Source of the DNA: Bacillus kwashiorkori
GTDB lineage: Bacteria; Bacillota; Bacilli; Bacillales; Caldibacillaceae
Assembly (NCBI RefSeq): GCF_001375515.1
Contig: NZ_CTDX01000015.1
Coordinates: 453,566-517,565 of the forward strand
Direction: 5' to 3'
Length of the DNA stretch: 64,000 bases
This document shows, piece by piece, positions 18,258 through 26,492 of the stretch. The translations under genes were made by a program, and so were the position numbers. Within the stretch, counting starts at the first letter, position 1; every line of letters starts with the position of its first letter. The notes under the pieces were generated by a model. That model ran no database searches. It saw only the letters and a program-made list of their open reading frames with translations, and was not told the DNA's origin.

Positions 18258-19553
18258 ATGGCTTTCATCCAAGAATGGACAACACAGTTTAAAACGTATA
18301 ATAAAAATATTCGATTAGCAATTATTGCGACAGTTTTTTCACAAATCGGCTTAGGTATTTTTACCGTTGTATACAATTTTTATATTCGTGAACTAGGCTA
18401 TGATCAATCTGTTAATGGACTCGTTATTTCACTTACTTCTTTAGCTACAGCCATTATATTAGTGCCAGCAGGATTGATGAGTGATCGGTTTGGCAGAAAA
18501 AAAGTAATGATGTTTGGTGTGCTCGCCTCCAGTGTCGTTCTATTTTTAAGAAGTATCTTTGAACCTCAAAGTTTATTACTTATCGCTGGCTTTGCAACCG
18601 GCATTTTTACCGCATTTTTGCAAGTTTCTGCTATTCCGTGGCTAGCTGAAAATTCCTCTTTATCACAAAGGATCCATTTGTTCAGCATGAATTCAGCAAT
18701 GATGACCGTGGCGAATGTTATCGGCAGTATTTTAGGTGGAGTCTTAATAGATGTTTTTTCTATTTTTATCGATAACCTATTTAGTATTCGTTTCACATTA
18801 ATTGTTGGTACTGTTTTTTATTTTTTAGCATTTTTACCGATTGTCAAAATGAAAGAGGCCAAAAGAAAAACAGTAAAGCAATCTAGCAAAATGGGAATGC
18901 GTGAATTTTTCATTCATAATAAGCTAGGATTAAAAATAATTGGCTTATTTGCCATCGCACAGTTAATTATTGGCTTCGGAAGTGGGCTAGTTATTCCATA
19001 TTTAAACCTTTATTTTGCTGACCGTTTTCAAATTTCCAATGCTTTAATCGGTATTATTATCTCGCTCGGACAAGCTGCAACAGCTATTGCCATGTTTATC
19101 GGTCCAGCAGTTGTAAGGAAGTTTGGAGAAGTGAGGGCGGTAGTTTATTTACAACTTGCTTCTTTACCATTTTTATTATTAACTGCCTATACACAAAATT
19201 TACTGCTAGCCAGCACCGGATTTCTTTTCCGTCAAGCATTAATGAACGCTGGAAATCCAATTCAAAGTTCTTTAATGATGGCCAAAGTAGATGACTCCAT
19301 GAAAGGGTTAGCAAACTCTGTAAATCAAATGGTATTCAGTTTAGGTTGGGCATTTATGGGACCAATTTCCACTACTATCGTTGTAGCACAAGGTGCCTAT
19401 TGGGGCTATGCCACCGTATTTACTATCACAGCCGTCCTATACTTGATTGGTTCTTTATATTTCTTTTTTGTATTCCGTTCTCTTGGTGATAGTAACAAAA
19501 AGAGACAGAGTAGGAATAAGGGCAAAAGGAATTCTTTGTCTTCTAACGCGTAA
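18258..19553 (+). CDS. MFS transporter, 12 membrane helices
   Basis: 431-residue major facilitator superfamily protein of the DHA1-like exporter type. The loop 2-3 motif appears as GLMSDRFGRKKVMM (consensus G-x3-D-R-x-G-R-R/K). Two halves of about six hydrophobic helices each are separated by a basic cytoplasmic loop (KMKEAKRKTVKQSSKM). The substrate cannot be told from sequence. AAAGGCGGGG precedes the ATG. It is an insertion relative to the B. subtilis yusD-yusE order. Confidence 0.85.
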   Translation: MAFIQEWTTQFKTYNKNIRLAIIATVFSQIGLGIFTVVYNFYIRELGYDQSVNGLVISLTSLATAIILVPAGLMSDRFGRKKVMMFGVLASSVVLFLRSIFEPQSLLLIAGFATGIFTAFLQVSAIPWLAENSSLSQRIHLFSMNSAMMTVANVIGSILGGVLIDVFSIFIDNLFSIRFTLIVGTVFYFLAFLPIVKMKEAKRKTVKQSSKMGMREFFIHNKLGLKIIGLFAIAQLIIGFGSGLVIPYLNLYFADRFQISNALIGIIISLGQAATAIAMFIGPAVVRKFGEVRAVVYLQLASLPFLLLTAYTQNLLLASTGFLFRQALMNAGNPIQSSLMMAKVDDSMKGLANSVNQMVFSLGWAFMGPISTTIVVAQGAYWGYATVFTITAVLYLIGSLYFFFVFRSLGDSNKKRQSRNKGKRNSLSSNA

Positions 19554-19697
19554 AGTTTTTTGGCGATAGCAATGCTGATTTAAGGCTAGGAATGAATAAA
19601 ATATATATAGAATAAGAGAAAAATAGAGGATATTGTTCAACTAATGGGGAATATATTAATAACTTGCTATTATTAGGAGAGGACGGAGTGGCTTATT

Positions 19698-20027
19698 ATG
19701 GAGCGACTATTTCAGCAATGGCAAAATGCTATTTCTAATAAATACACTGTCTTACCGCTATTACCTTCCACGCCAATAAAAGTGATGATAAAGACAATGA
19801 CAGAAACTATATACCTCTCAATCTCTAAAGAAACGATACAATTCCAATCGGAATTTATAGAAAATGTGGAATGCAAAATTGATTGTAACGATAATATTTT
19901 GGAAAAACTGTTGATTGGCAATATACGTTTACAAGAAGCAATTCGATTTGGAGAAGTAAATGTAGAAGGAAGCTTTCGTCATATATTATTATTAGAATCA
20001 TTGTTTTATTTAGTTGGACAAGAATGA
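19698..20027 (+). CDS. yusD: SCP2-like small protein YusD
   Basis: 109-residue protein without a signal peptide. Its alternating beta pattern and the C-terminal helix resemble small SCP2 sterol-carrier-like domains, as annotated for YusD, which occupies this position next to yusE and metN in B. subtilis. No catalytic motif is visible. GGAGAGGACGGAG lies upstream of the ATG. The family call rests more on position than on motifs, and the function is unknown. Confidence 0.55.
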   Translation: MERLFQQWQNAISNKYTVLPLLPSTPIKVMIKTMTETIYLSISKETIQFQSEFIENVECKIDCNDNILEKLLIGNIRLQEAIRFGEVNVEGSFRHILLLESLFYLVGQE

Positions 20028-20072
20028 TTGAACAAGAAAATACATTAAAATACTAATTTTTAACAAAAATTT

Positions 20073-20112
20073 AGGACTAAAAGCGGATGTGGATCCCTTT
20101 TAGTCCTTTTTA
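20073..20112 (+). terminator. Terminator after yusD
   Basis: Arms AGGACTAAAAG and CTTTTAGTCCT followed by TTTTTAT. It closes the yusD unit before the second Tad cassette. Confidence 0.85.
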
Positions 20113-20192
20113 TTTGGAAATTATTTAGTCGAATTTCATCACAAAAATAAGCATAATGCACTAGTAAATTAAATAAATGGTTAAATAGAACT

Positions 20193-20249
20193 AATTTTCG
20201 AAATAATACTGTAATTTTATTGACTAGGTTCTCTGCTGAACAATATAAT
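20193..20249 (+). promoter_or_regulatory. Promoter and upstream motif of the second Tad cassette
   Basis: TTGACT (20220-20225), an 18-base spacer ending GAACAA, and TATAAT (20244-20249). The AATTTTCG motif at 20193 and the AATAATA-C/A-TGTAA block match the sequence before tadZ (4566-4621). The rest of the 347-base gap between yusD and the cassette holds only the preceding terminator. Confidence 0.7.
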
Positions 20250-20374
20250 TTTAAAAAGGGCTGTTGTGTAGGAATTGGTACAAATTTTTTGCAGTAGCTA
20301 AAGGGGGAGTTTAAAAAAGATTATCTGGTTCTTTAATAAAAAAGTGATTAAGAATTTGAAAAGGGGTTTTGCAA

Positions 20375-21037
20375 ATGGAGCCCGGAAAATTAACCAAATT
20401 TAAAAGAGATGAACGAGGAGCATTTACACTCGAAGCTTCCATCTTATTTCCGATGATTTTAATTATGTCGTTTTGTTTAATTTTTTTCTTGATCGTGTTG
20501 TATCAAAAAGTAACAACACACCACATGGCAACAATGATTGCTGAACATATATCATTTACATGGAGTAATAGTGAAAAGGATATTGAATCAGGTGACTTTG
20601 AGTACTACACATCTGATCCAGAACACCCAGACGGACTTTATTGGTATTTAACAGGAAATAGCGCATTACATGAATTTCAAATATCTTTAGGTCCAGATAA
20701 TATTTTAACTAACAAGAAAATAAATCGAATCAATGGTTGGAAAAATTTCGGTTCAGAAGTGGAAGTAGAGTTTGAAAATAATATATTAGGTACAAAAATA
20801 CATGTAATGGTAAAAGATAAAATCCATGCTCCCAAGTTTTTAGCCAATATGATGGGGATGGAAACGATGCAAGCGAGGGTTACTGAACAAATTAATGTAC
20901 CGACAGAGTTCATTAGAGTAGTAGACTTTACTGCATATTTTTCATTAAGACTAATAGAAATGCGAAGGGACATGAAAAACGATGCAAATTCCGCGATAGC
21001 CATTTTTGATAAAAAGGGTAATAAAGGGAAAAAATAA
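20375..21037 (+). CDS. TadE-like minor pilin, cassette 2
   Basis: 220-residue paralogue of the pilin at 9199-9843. The N-terminus RDERGAFTLEASILFP keeps the prepilin cleavage glycine and glutamate at +5. The shared SDPEHPDGLYWYLTGN block and a KINRINGW segment confirm common origin. The C-terminus ends in a lysine-rich tail. ATG 20375 has AAGGGG eight bases upstream; TTG 20369 is too close. It opens the second cassette, which lacks ATPase, platform, pilin and peptidase genes. Confidence 0.78.
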   Translation: MEPGKLTKFKRDERGAFTLEASILFPMILIMSFCLIFFLIVLYQKVTTHHMATMIAEHISFTWSNSEKDIESGDFEYYTSDPEHPDGLYWYLTGNSALHEFQISLGPDNILTNKKINRINGWKNFGSEVEVEFENNILGTKIHVMVKDKIHAPKFLANMMGMETMQARVTEQINVPTEFIRVVDFTAYFSLRLIEMRRDMKNDANSAIAIFDKKGNKGKK

Positions 21038-21070
21038 AGATAAATATAAAGGATTGTGAGGAACAAGGCC

Positions 21071-23269
21071 GTGAAAAGATTTATAAAAAGGTGTTTTCAC
21101 AAGTTTATTATTGATGAAAACGGAGCGGTATCTATTTATCTTGTACTTGTTTCTATTTGTGTTTTTTTATTAAGTGCTGTCCTCATAGATTTTGCGAGAA
21201 TTTTAGTTGCTGAAAGGAAAACGGAGCAGGCGATACAAGCAGGATTGCGAACAACTTTTTCTAAGATGAATAACAGCTATTATAAGTACGGGATGTTAGG
21301 ACGAGATTTTAAGGAAAGTACTTTAGAAGATTTTCAAAATGCGGTAACAAAAAACCTCATACCAATAGATGGAGAAGGGGATTACTATAAATTTGTTGAC
21401 TTAAAGTTAGAAGAATCTAAGATAGAGCCCGATCCAGAAAAAATGCTTGCTAACTTATATACTTTTGAAAATCAAGCAGTGGAAGACATGAAATATCGTG
21501 CTCCCTTTGAAATAACATTGGAAGTTATTGAAGGCTTGATGGGATTAAGCAGTGCGATGGAAGATGCTAGCGTTCTAGTTAAAGTTGGGAAAAATTTAGA
21601 AAAGGAAGCGAAAGAGCGTGATAAAAACTTAACAGATACAGGGAAACATTTGAATGAGGCACAAAAGGAATTAAATAAAGTTAATAGTAAAATTGGAGAA
21701 ACAGGTTCACATTTTCCTAAAGTTGCGAGTTTGCGAGATATTGTTAAACATTTTGATACTTACAAGGAAATAATTGAAGAAGCAGAGAAGGAAAAATCAG
21801 AAGATGATGAAAAAGGGAATGAAAGTCCTTATTCAATAGAAGATGCTAGAACATTTGAAACGAATGTTAAAAATTTCGTCAGCTCGTTAATTGCTAATGC
21901 CGAGAGTGCTAAAAAACAGTTAGAAGACGGATTAACAGATTTGCAATTAGCGGAGACTAGGAACATTGCAATAAAGACGATATTAGAATCACAAAGGGAT
22001 CAAGTTGGGAAAAACTTCACAAAAGCTAAAGATTATTACAATAGGCACGGTAAAGGGAGTAATAAAGATACAAAAATTGGTGAAGCAGAAGATAATATGA
22101 GAAGAGCCAATCAAAAACTGGATGATTATCATATGGATCCTGCCTTTTTTACTGATTTGGAAAAATTGATAAAAACAACCATTGAAAAAATTGATCTTAA
22201 CGTACAAAACTCCTTATTAAAGCGTTTAAACGAATTGCAAGGAATAACAAATAATTTAAGTTCTGCCTCGAAGTCAGGTTTAGCCGATAAAATTAACCAT
22301 ATAAAAAATAGTAGCTCTAATGCGGTGAAGGCTGTAAATAATGCTCTTAATAAATTTGAAAACCGTCCTGTTTTAGGAGATGAAAAAGAAACGAAGGATA
22401 AGGAAAAACAAGCAAAGACAAATTTAGAAAATGGAAATAAACATATTTTGAAATTAATTGAACAAGCAGCACGTTGGGCTCATGACTATACAAATTACCG
22501 TTATTTAATTGAAAGAATGGAAGTGTATAAAGGAGTTCCAGATGGAGAACCAAACAAACCACCGATGGATGAGCCGAATGACTTTTCTGCAGGGGCTTTT
22601 GAAATTATTGAAGGGCTGTTTAAGGAACTAGGTGATTTGTTAGAAAGTGGAAGGAATCGTTTATACGTAAATGAATATTTGCTAACACGATTTAAGAGCC
22701 ATAAATTTGACTTGCCTATCGAAGAACAATTTCTCTTAGTTGATAATGAAGTGGAGTTTATTATTTACGGGTTGGACAATACTGCGTTAAATTTTGGCGC
22801 TGCATTGACAGAAATATTTGTCATCCGTTTTGCCATTAATTTTATTGAAGCCTTTACTTCATCTGAACTTAAATTCGCCAAATTAACTGGCAAGTTTATG
22901 CTCATTGCCGCATTAGCATATGCCCTAGCACACACCCTCGATGATATGGGAAAATTAACAGCTGGAAAGAGTATTGAGTTTTTTAATAATACAGAATTTT
23001 ACACAAACTACAAGGATTATTTACGGTTTATTCTACTTTATCATCCAAGGGGGAGCCAAATGCAACGGGCAATGGCCTTAATTGATTTAAGAAGCGGAAA
23101 AAGTGATTTGACGAAAGTAGCAACAAAGGCGAGAGGAGAAATCACCACTTCCGTTGATTTATGGTTTTTGCCAGGCGTGGCGAAATTATTATCTAATACG
23201 AATGTACTTAACGGTAAAGTGATAGATGGAAGATATCATATTAAAGAGGAATTTCATTATTCATATTAA
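21071..23269 (+). CDS. Large TadG-like protein (DUF5702 type), cassette 2
   Basis: 732-residue paralogue of the protein at 9864-12029. The N-terminus FIIDENGAVSIYLVLVSICVFL is nearly identical, again with tyrosine at +5. The lysine/glutamate-rich middle, the SPYSIEDARTFE block and the C-terminal half (YVNEYLLTRFKSHKF; TTSVDLWFLPGVAKLLS) are shared. GTG 21071 has GAGG nine bases upstream and yields the same N-terminal length as the paralogue; GTG 21056 has no usable site. The middle has diverged more than the ends. Confidence 0.7.
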   Translation: MKRFIKRCFHKFIIDENGAVSIYLVLVSICVFLLSAVLIDFARILVAERKTEQAIQAGLRTTFSKMNNSYYKYGMLGRDFKESTLEDFQNAVTKNLIPIDGEGDYYKFVDLKLEESKIEPDPEKMLANLYTFENQAVEDMKYRAPFEITLEVIEGLMGLSSAMEDASVLVKVGKNLEKEAKERDKNLTDTGKHLNEAQKELNKVNSKIGETGSHFPKVASLRDIVKHFDTYKEIIEEAEKEKSEDDEKGNESPYSIEDARTFETNVKNFVSSLIANAESAKKQLEDGLTDLQLAETRNIAIKTILESQRDQVGKNFTKAKDYYNRHGKGSNKDTKIGEAEDNMRRANQKLDDYHMDPAFFTDLEKLIKTTIEKIDLNVQNSLLKRLNELQGITNNLSSASKSGLADKINHIKNSSSNAVKAVNNALNKFENRPVLGDEKETKDKEKQAKTNLENGNKHILKLIEQAARWAHDYTNYRYLIERMEVYKGVPDGEPNKPPMDEPNDFSAGAFEIIEGLFKELGDLLESGRNRLYVNEYLLTRFKSHKFDLPIEEQFLLVDNEVEFIIYGLDNTALNFGAALTEIFVIRFAINFIEAFTSSELKFAKLTGKFMLIAALAYALAHTLDDMGKLTAGKSIEFFNNTEFYTNYKDYLRFILLYHPRGSQMQRAMALIDLRSGKSDLTKVATKARGEITTSVDLWFLPGVAKLLSNTNVLNGKVIDGRYHIKEEFHYSY

Positions 23270-23299
23270 CGACAATTGAACAAGATGGGGGAAACAATC

Positions 23300-23977
23300 A
23301 TGAAGACAGAAATGAAATTAATTTCAATCGCAGCAGCTATAATTTTCATGTTCCTACTTACAGGATGTAATAGTGCAAAGCAAGAATCAAAACAATCTCC
23401 GAAAGAAACAGATGTGACGGAAAATACAAATTCTTCAAATGAAGATGATGGAAATGAAGAAGATAAAACGAATGATGGCGTTGATTCTGAAGATGGTTCC
23501 ATGGATGAAAGTGAGTTAAATGATGAGGGTGATTTTCCACCAGATCAAACGAACTTAAAAATTGGTGAAAAAGCAGAGATAATGTCTATGGTTAACCATT
23601 ATGAAATTACGTTAAAATCAGTTGAGTTATTAGATGAATTAAACGGGGAAACACCAGATTTAGATTTTTATTTTCGAGCAGTTGTATCGGTGAAAAACTT
23701 AAGTGATAAAGAACTGCACTTAGCTGATGTTGCAGATGTCTTACAAATATCAGATAGTAAAGAGGGAAGCGGTTCATCAGACGTTTCTGCTAAATACGGT
23801 TATGATGATTTTGATAAAATTCTTCAACCTGGAGAAACAGGTGAAGCAACAATGATTTCCCAAACATATAAAAGCAAGGAACAATATTATTTATTTCTCG
23901 GCAAGGGTCTGAATAGTGAAGGTGCGGGAGTAATGAATTTAGCATCGTGGGCATTTAATGAATCGGATGTGAAATAA
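23300..23977 (+). CDS. Lipoprotein with DUF4352/DUF5068-like domain, cassette 2
   Basis: 225-residue lipoprotein with lipobox LLTG-C at about residues 20-24. A long acidic linker (D/E/N/S) follows, in contrast to the more mixed linker of the cassette 1 paralogue. Then comes the same domain, starting FPPDQTNLKIGEKAEIMSMVNHYEITLKS. GATGGGGGA stands before ATG 23300. The conserved TadE-TadG-lipoprotein-TadE order in both cassettes suggests a surface complex in which the lipoprotein anchors or caps the pilus at the outer membrane face. Confidence 0.75.
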   Translation: MKTEMKLISIAAAIIFMFLLTGCNSAKQESKQSPKETDVTENTNSSNEDDGNEEDKTNDGVDSEDGSMDESELNDEGDFPPDQTNLKIGEKAEIMSMVNHYEITLKSVELLDELNGETPDLDFYFRAVVSVKNLSDKELHLADVADVLQISDSKEGSGSSDVSAKYGYDDFDKILQPGETGEATMISQTYKSKEQYYLFLGKGLNSEGAGVMNLASWAFNESDVK

Positions 23978-24013
23978 AATATTTTATGGATAAAAATATT
24001 TTCTATTTATGAT

Positions 24014-24200
24014 GGATACTTTCGTGTTCATTTTTTTTCGCAGAAGTCTCCTACATCGTCTTTGAGGGATGAATGCAATACGCCAAGACGAAACCGAATG
24101 AAACCGAGGCATCTTAAGACTTATAGCTCAAGCTGCGTGACTAACATAGTGTTGGCATATGTCCTTCAGCAGTTACCATGCCTGGGTAGAGGAAAAACAT
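24014..24200. repeat. Possible relict IS605-type end inside cassette 2
   Basis: The gap between the lipoprotein and the second TadE-like gene contains about 190 bases of noticeably higher GC than the flanks. It begins CAGAAGTCTCCTAC and later has GGGATGAATGCAATACG. This resembles the left end of the RHH-tnpB element at 58201-58275 (CAGAAGACTCCCAC ... GGAGATGAATGTCGG). I see no gene in it; a 78-codon open frame here has no ribosome binding site. It may be a solo element end or MITE. Confidence 0.35.
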
Positions 24201-24261
24201 CCACATGCTCGAAAAATTCGGATAAACTCGTCTTGGTGCATTTGATTTGTGGAGGTGTATC

Positions 24262-24840
24262 ATGTTATCTCTCAAGAAAAATGAAACAGGCAGTATGACA
24301 TTAGAAGCTGCACTTATCATTCCAATCTTTTTAATTTTTTTTATGGTGCTAGCTAACTTTATTCGCATCGCTGTTGCGGATATGGCGTTAACGAAAGTAG
24401 TATCCGATACAGTAGAAGATATAGCAGCATACTCGTATCCTGCTGTAGCGCTGACGGATGCAGCTACTACTAAAATAGACGATTGGATTCATCGAACATC
24501 TAATGGAGTCGTTAATCTTGGAGATTTAGAGAAGTTAATTTATAAAATGACCGAGAACTTAGGCTATGAATTTAGTATATACGATTGGGGTGGGCTCTTA
24601 TTACCAAATAAGCTCACTAACACTGTTCGAAACAAATTTGCCAATACGGTTGGAGATACAATGTTTGATCCAGAAAAATTAACTGTGGATGTAAAATATA
24701 CAAATGATATGCAAGGTTCCATTGAAATAACCGGGACACTAGAGGTTACTTTGTATATCCCATTTGTCGATTATTCTATTTACCTTAAAAAACGTGCCCA
24801 TGAAGGTTTATGGTCTTTATCAAGTCAGCCTGCAGGGTAA
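24262..24840 (+). CDS. Second TadE-like minor pilin, cassette 2
   Basis: 192-residue paralogue of the pilin at 12876-13448. The N-terminus ETGSMTLEAALIIPIF keeps glycine and glutamate +5, and the body keeps the RIAVADMAL and SIEITGTLEVTLYIPF blocks. GGAGGTG precedes ATG 24262; the earlier ATG 24247 precedes that site. It is the last duplicated gene. The following gene has no counterpart in cassette 1. Confidence 0.75.
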   Translation: MLSLKKNETGSMTLEAALIIPIFLIFFMVLANFIRIAVADMALTKVVSDTVEDIAAYSYPAVALTDAATTKIDDWIHRTSNGVVNLGDLEKLIYKMTENLGYEFSIYDWGGLLLPNKLTNTVRNKFANTVGDTMFDPEKLTVDVKYTNDMQGSIEITGTLEVTLYIPFVDYSIYLKKRAHEGLWSLSSQPAG

Positions 24841-24903
24841 AAAAGCGTTCCTTATTGGTTGAAAAGGTGGCATATGTTTTCTTACTTACGAAGTAGGTGA
24901 ATT

Positions 24904-25908
24904 ATGGTAGGTTTAATAAAAAATAAGAAAATTTGGATATGGCCAGTATTAGTATTGGTCGTTTATTTCTTTTTAAAATTTTCCGGTGTATTGGATAATG
25001 ACTTAATGCATGCTCATAGTCAAATAGAAAAAAAGCTTAGAGAATTTATTTATGAACAAATGGGGGAGAAGACAAATTTACCGAAAACTTGGCTAAATGC
25101 GGAATTGGAGAAAAACAGTCATTTGCTAAAAGACAGGATATTACCGGACGGAATTTCTGTGAGTTCTGTTGGAAGGGCAAAAAGTAAAGAAGTGGGAATA
25201 AAACTAGTTGCAGATTTACATGGGGATTTAAATGAAACTTACAAAACTATGCTTGAGCATGCAACGAAAATATTTTACTTTGCTTTTGATGATTCTTTAG
25301 TAAGAGGGATATGGAATGTTTTCATCGATCAGGATATTTCTAGCGTGTATATCCAATGGCATTTACCTGCAAAAAAACAGCCATTTCAGCAATTTGAATT
25401 AACTCCAATCATGACAATAAAATTAACTGAAGGGCAATATAATAAATGGAAACGTAAAACTACTCCTGAATCAAACATATTAAATTATGTTCGATTAGAA
25501 GGGGGAATCATTCCAACAACTAATAATGGCAATGGTTTTTATCGTTTAGGTGAAGAAGTTCAATTGAGGGATGTAACGGTTTCGTTACAAGAATGGAAAA
25601 TGATATCAGACACTTTATTCGTCACCTATACAATAGAAAATAAAAGTAATTACAAAGTGAAATTTAATCCCGCGGAAAATCTACATGTTTATTCAGATAG
25701 TAAATTAGAAAGATTTAGGCCGATAAATTATCAAAAACAAAAAGGATATATTGCTAGTGGGCAAAAAATTCAATTGACCACTGAGTATAATGTTACAAGT
25801 AAGCCGAAAAACATTGCTGTCTTTTTTACCGGACTTACCTATTACCAAGAAGAAGAGAATATGGATCATTTTCTCGAAAAACTAACTGCTCCTTGGCTTC
25901 TTCATTAA
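24904..25908 (+). CDS. Unrecognised membrane-anchored protein at end of Tad cassette 2
   Basis: 334 residues with one N-terminal membrane helix (IWIWPVLVLVVYFFLKF) and a large, probably extracellular remainder. The final 120 residues (from about YRLGEEVQLRDVTVSLQEWKM) form a beta-rich domain that ends in a YNVTSKPKNIAVFFTG-type strand and looks like a DUF4352-like immunoglobulin fold. I do not recognise a family. No signal-cleavage or catalytic motif is visible. It lies 63 bases after the last pilin gene on the same strand, so it is likely part of the cassette 2 surface complex. Confidence 0.6.
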   Translation: MVGLIKNKKIWIWPVLVLVVYFFLKFSGVLDNDLMHAHSQIEKKLREFIYEQMGEKTNLPKTWLNAELEKNSHLLKDRILPDGISVSSVGRAKSKEVGIKLVADLHGDLNETYKTMLEHATKIFYFAFDDSLVRGIWNVFIDQDISSVYIQWHLPAKKQPFQQFELTPIMTIKLTEGQYNKWKRKTTPESNILNYVRLEGGIIPTTNNGNGFYRLGEEVQLRDVTVSLQEWKMISDTLFVTYTIENKSNYKVKFNPAENLHVYSDSKLERFRPINYQKQKGYIASGQKIQLTTEYNVTSKPKNIAVFFTGLTYYQEEENMDHFLEKLTAPWLLH

Positions 25909-26007
25909 TTAAACAACAAACTTTGGGAAAAGCGCTTTAACTTTTTACTTAAATTCTCACGAAAAAGGTTGATGGCTAGCCTCCTTTTGAAGTGAAAAAT
26001 CTTTTAG

Positions 26008-26036
26008 TTGACAGAGTAATTTTACCCTGCTACAAT
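26008..26036 (+). promoter_or_regulatory. Promoter of the metNIQ operon
   Basis: TTGACA and TACAAT with exactly 17 bases between them, about 40 bases before the SAM riboswitch. The preceding stretch 25909-26007 holds no gene. Confidence 0.85.
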
Positions 26037-26071
26037 GACATTTATAATAATTTAATAGTTAATTAGTCTTG

Positions 26072-26185
26072 CTCTTATCAAGAGAGGTGGAGGGAAGTGC
26101 CCTATGAAGCCCGGCAACCGTCAACGTTGATGTTGAAATGGTGCCAATTCACACAAAGTGTTAATCACTTTGAAAGATGAGGGAA
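26072..26185 (+). promoter_or_regulatory. SAM riboswitch (S-box) of the methionine transporter operon
   Basis: The S-box core is unmistakable: CTCTTATCAAGAGAGGTGGAG at the 5' side, GCCCTATGAAGCCCGGCAACC, then the GGTGCCAATTC segment and the closing GATGAGGG. It binds S-adenosylmethionine and lets a downstream terminator form when methionine is plentiful. It fits the methionine ABC transporter that follows. Confidence 0.95.
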
Positions 26186-26210
26186 AGGACATTCGATAAT
26201 GTATTGTCGT

Positions 26211-26247
26211 ACGCCTTTCTGCTCAGTTGTGTAGAAAGGCGTTTTTA
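26211..26247 (+). terminator. Riboswitch-controlled terminator before metN
   Basis: Arms ACGCCTTTCT and AGAAAGGCGT followed by TTTTTATTT. This is the expression platform of the S-box. About 245 bases without a visible gene separate it from metN. Confidence 0.9.
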
Positions 26248-26492
26248 TTTGTTTAATTTCTTAGTTACTTTGTTGTATATAAATAATTTTGCACAAACTA
26301 AGTTTTAACTTTATATTGCAGAAGACCTTTCCTACTATAAATGGGGGAAGAATACAAAACAACTAAAAGAATCTCGGTTGAATAAAGTTAAAGCTTTCGG
26401 TGGATGTTACGATTTTTCCATAGAAGAACTTTGAACGAGTAAATGGAATGTAAATAATCCAAGGTGAAATTGAAAAAATGAGGATGGTTTAA

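Noticed and set aside
24062..24298. 78-codon plus-strand open frame in cassette 2 spacer
   Set aside because: It lacks a ribosome binding site, overlaps the well-supported start of the TadE-like gene in another frame, and has atypical composition that fits an IS-end relict better.
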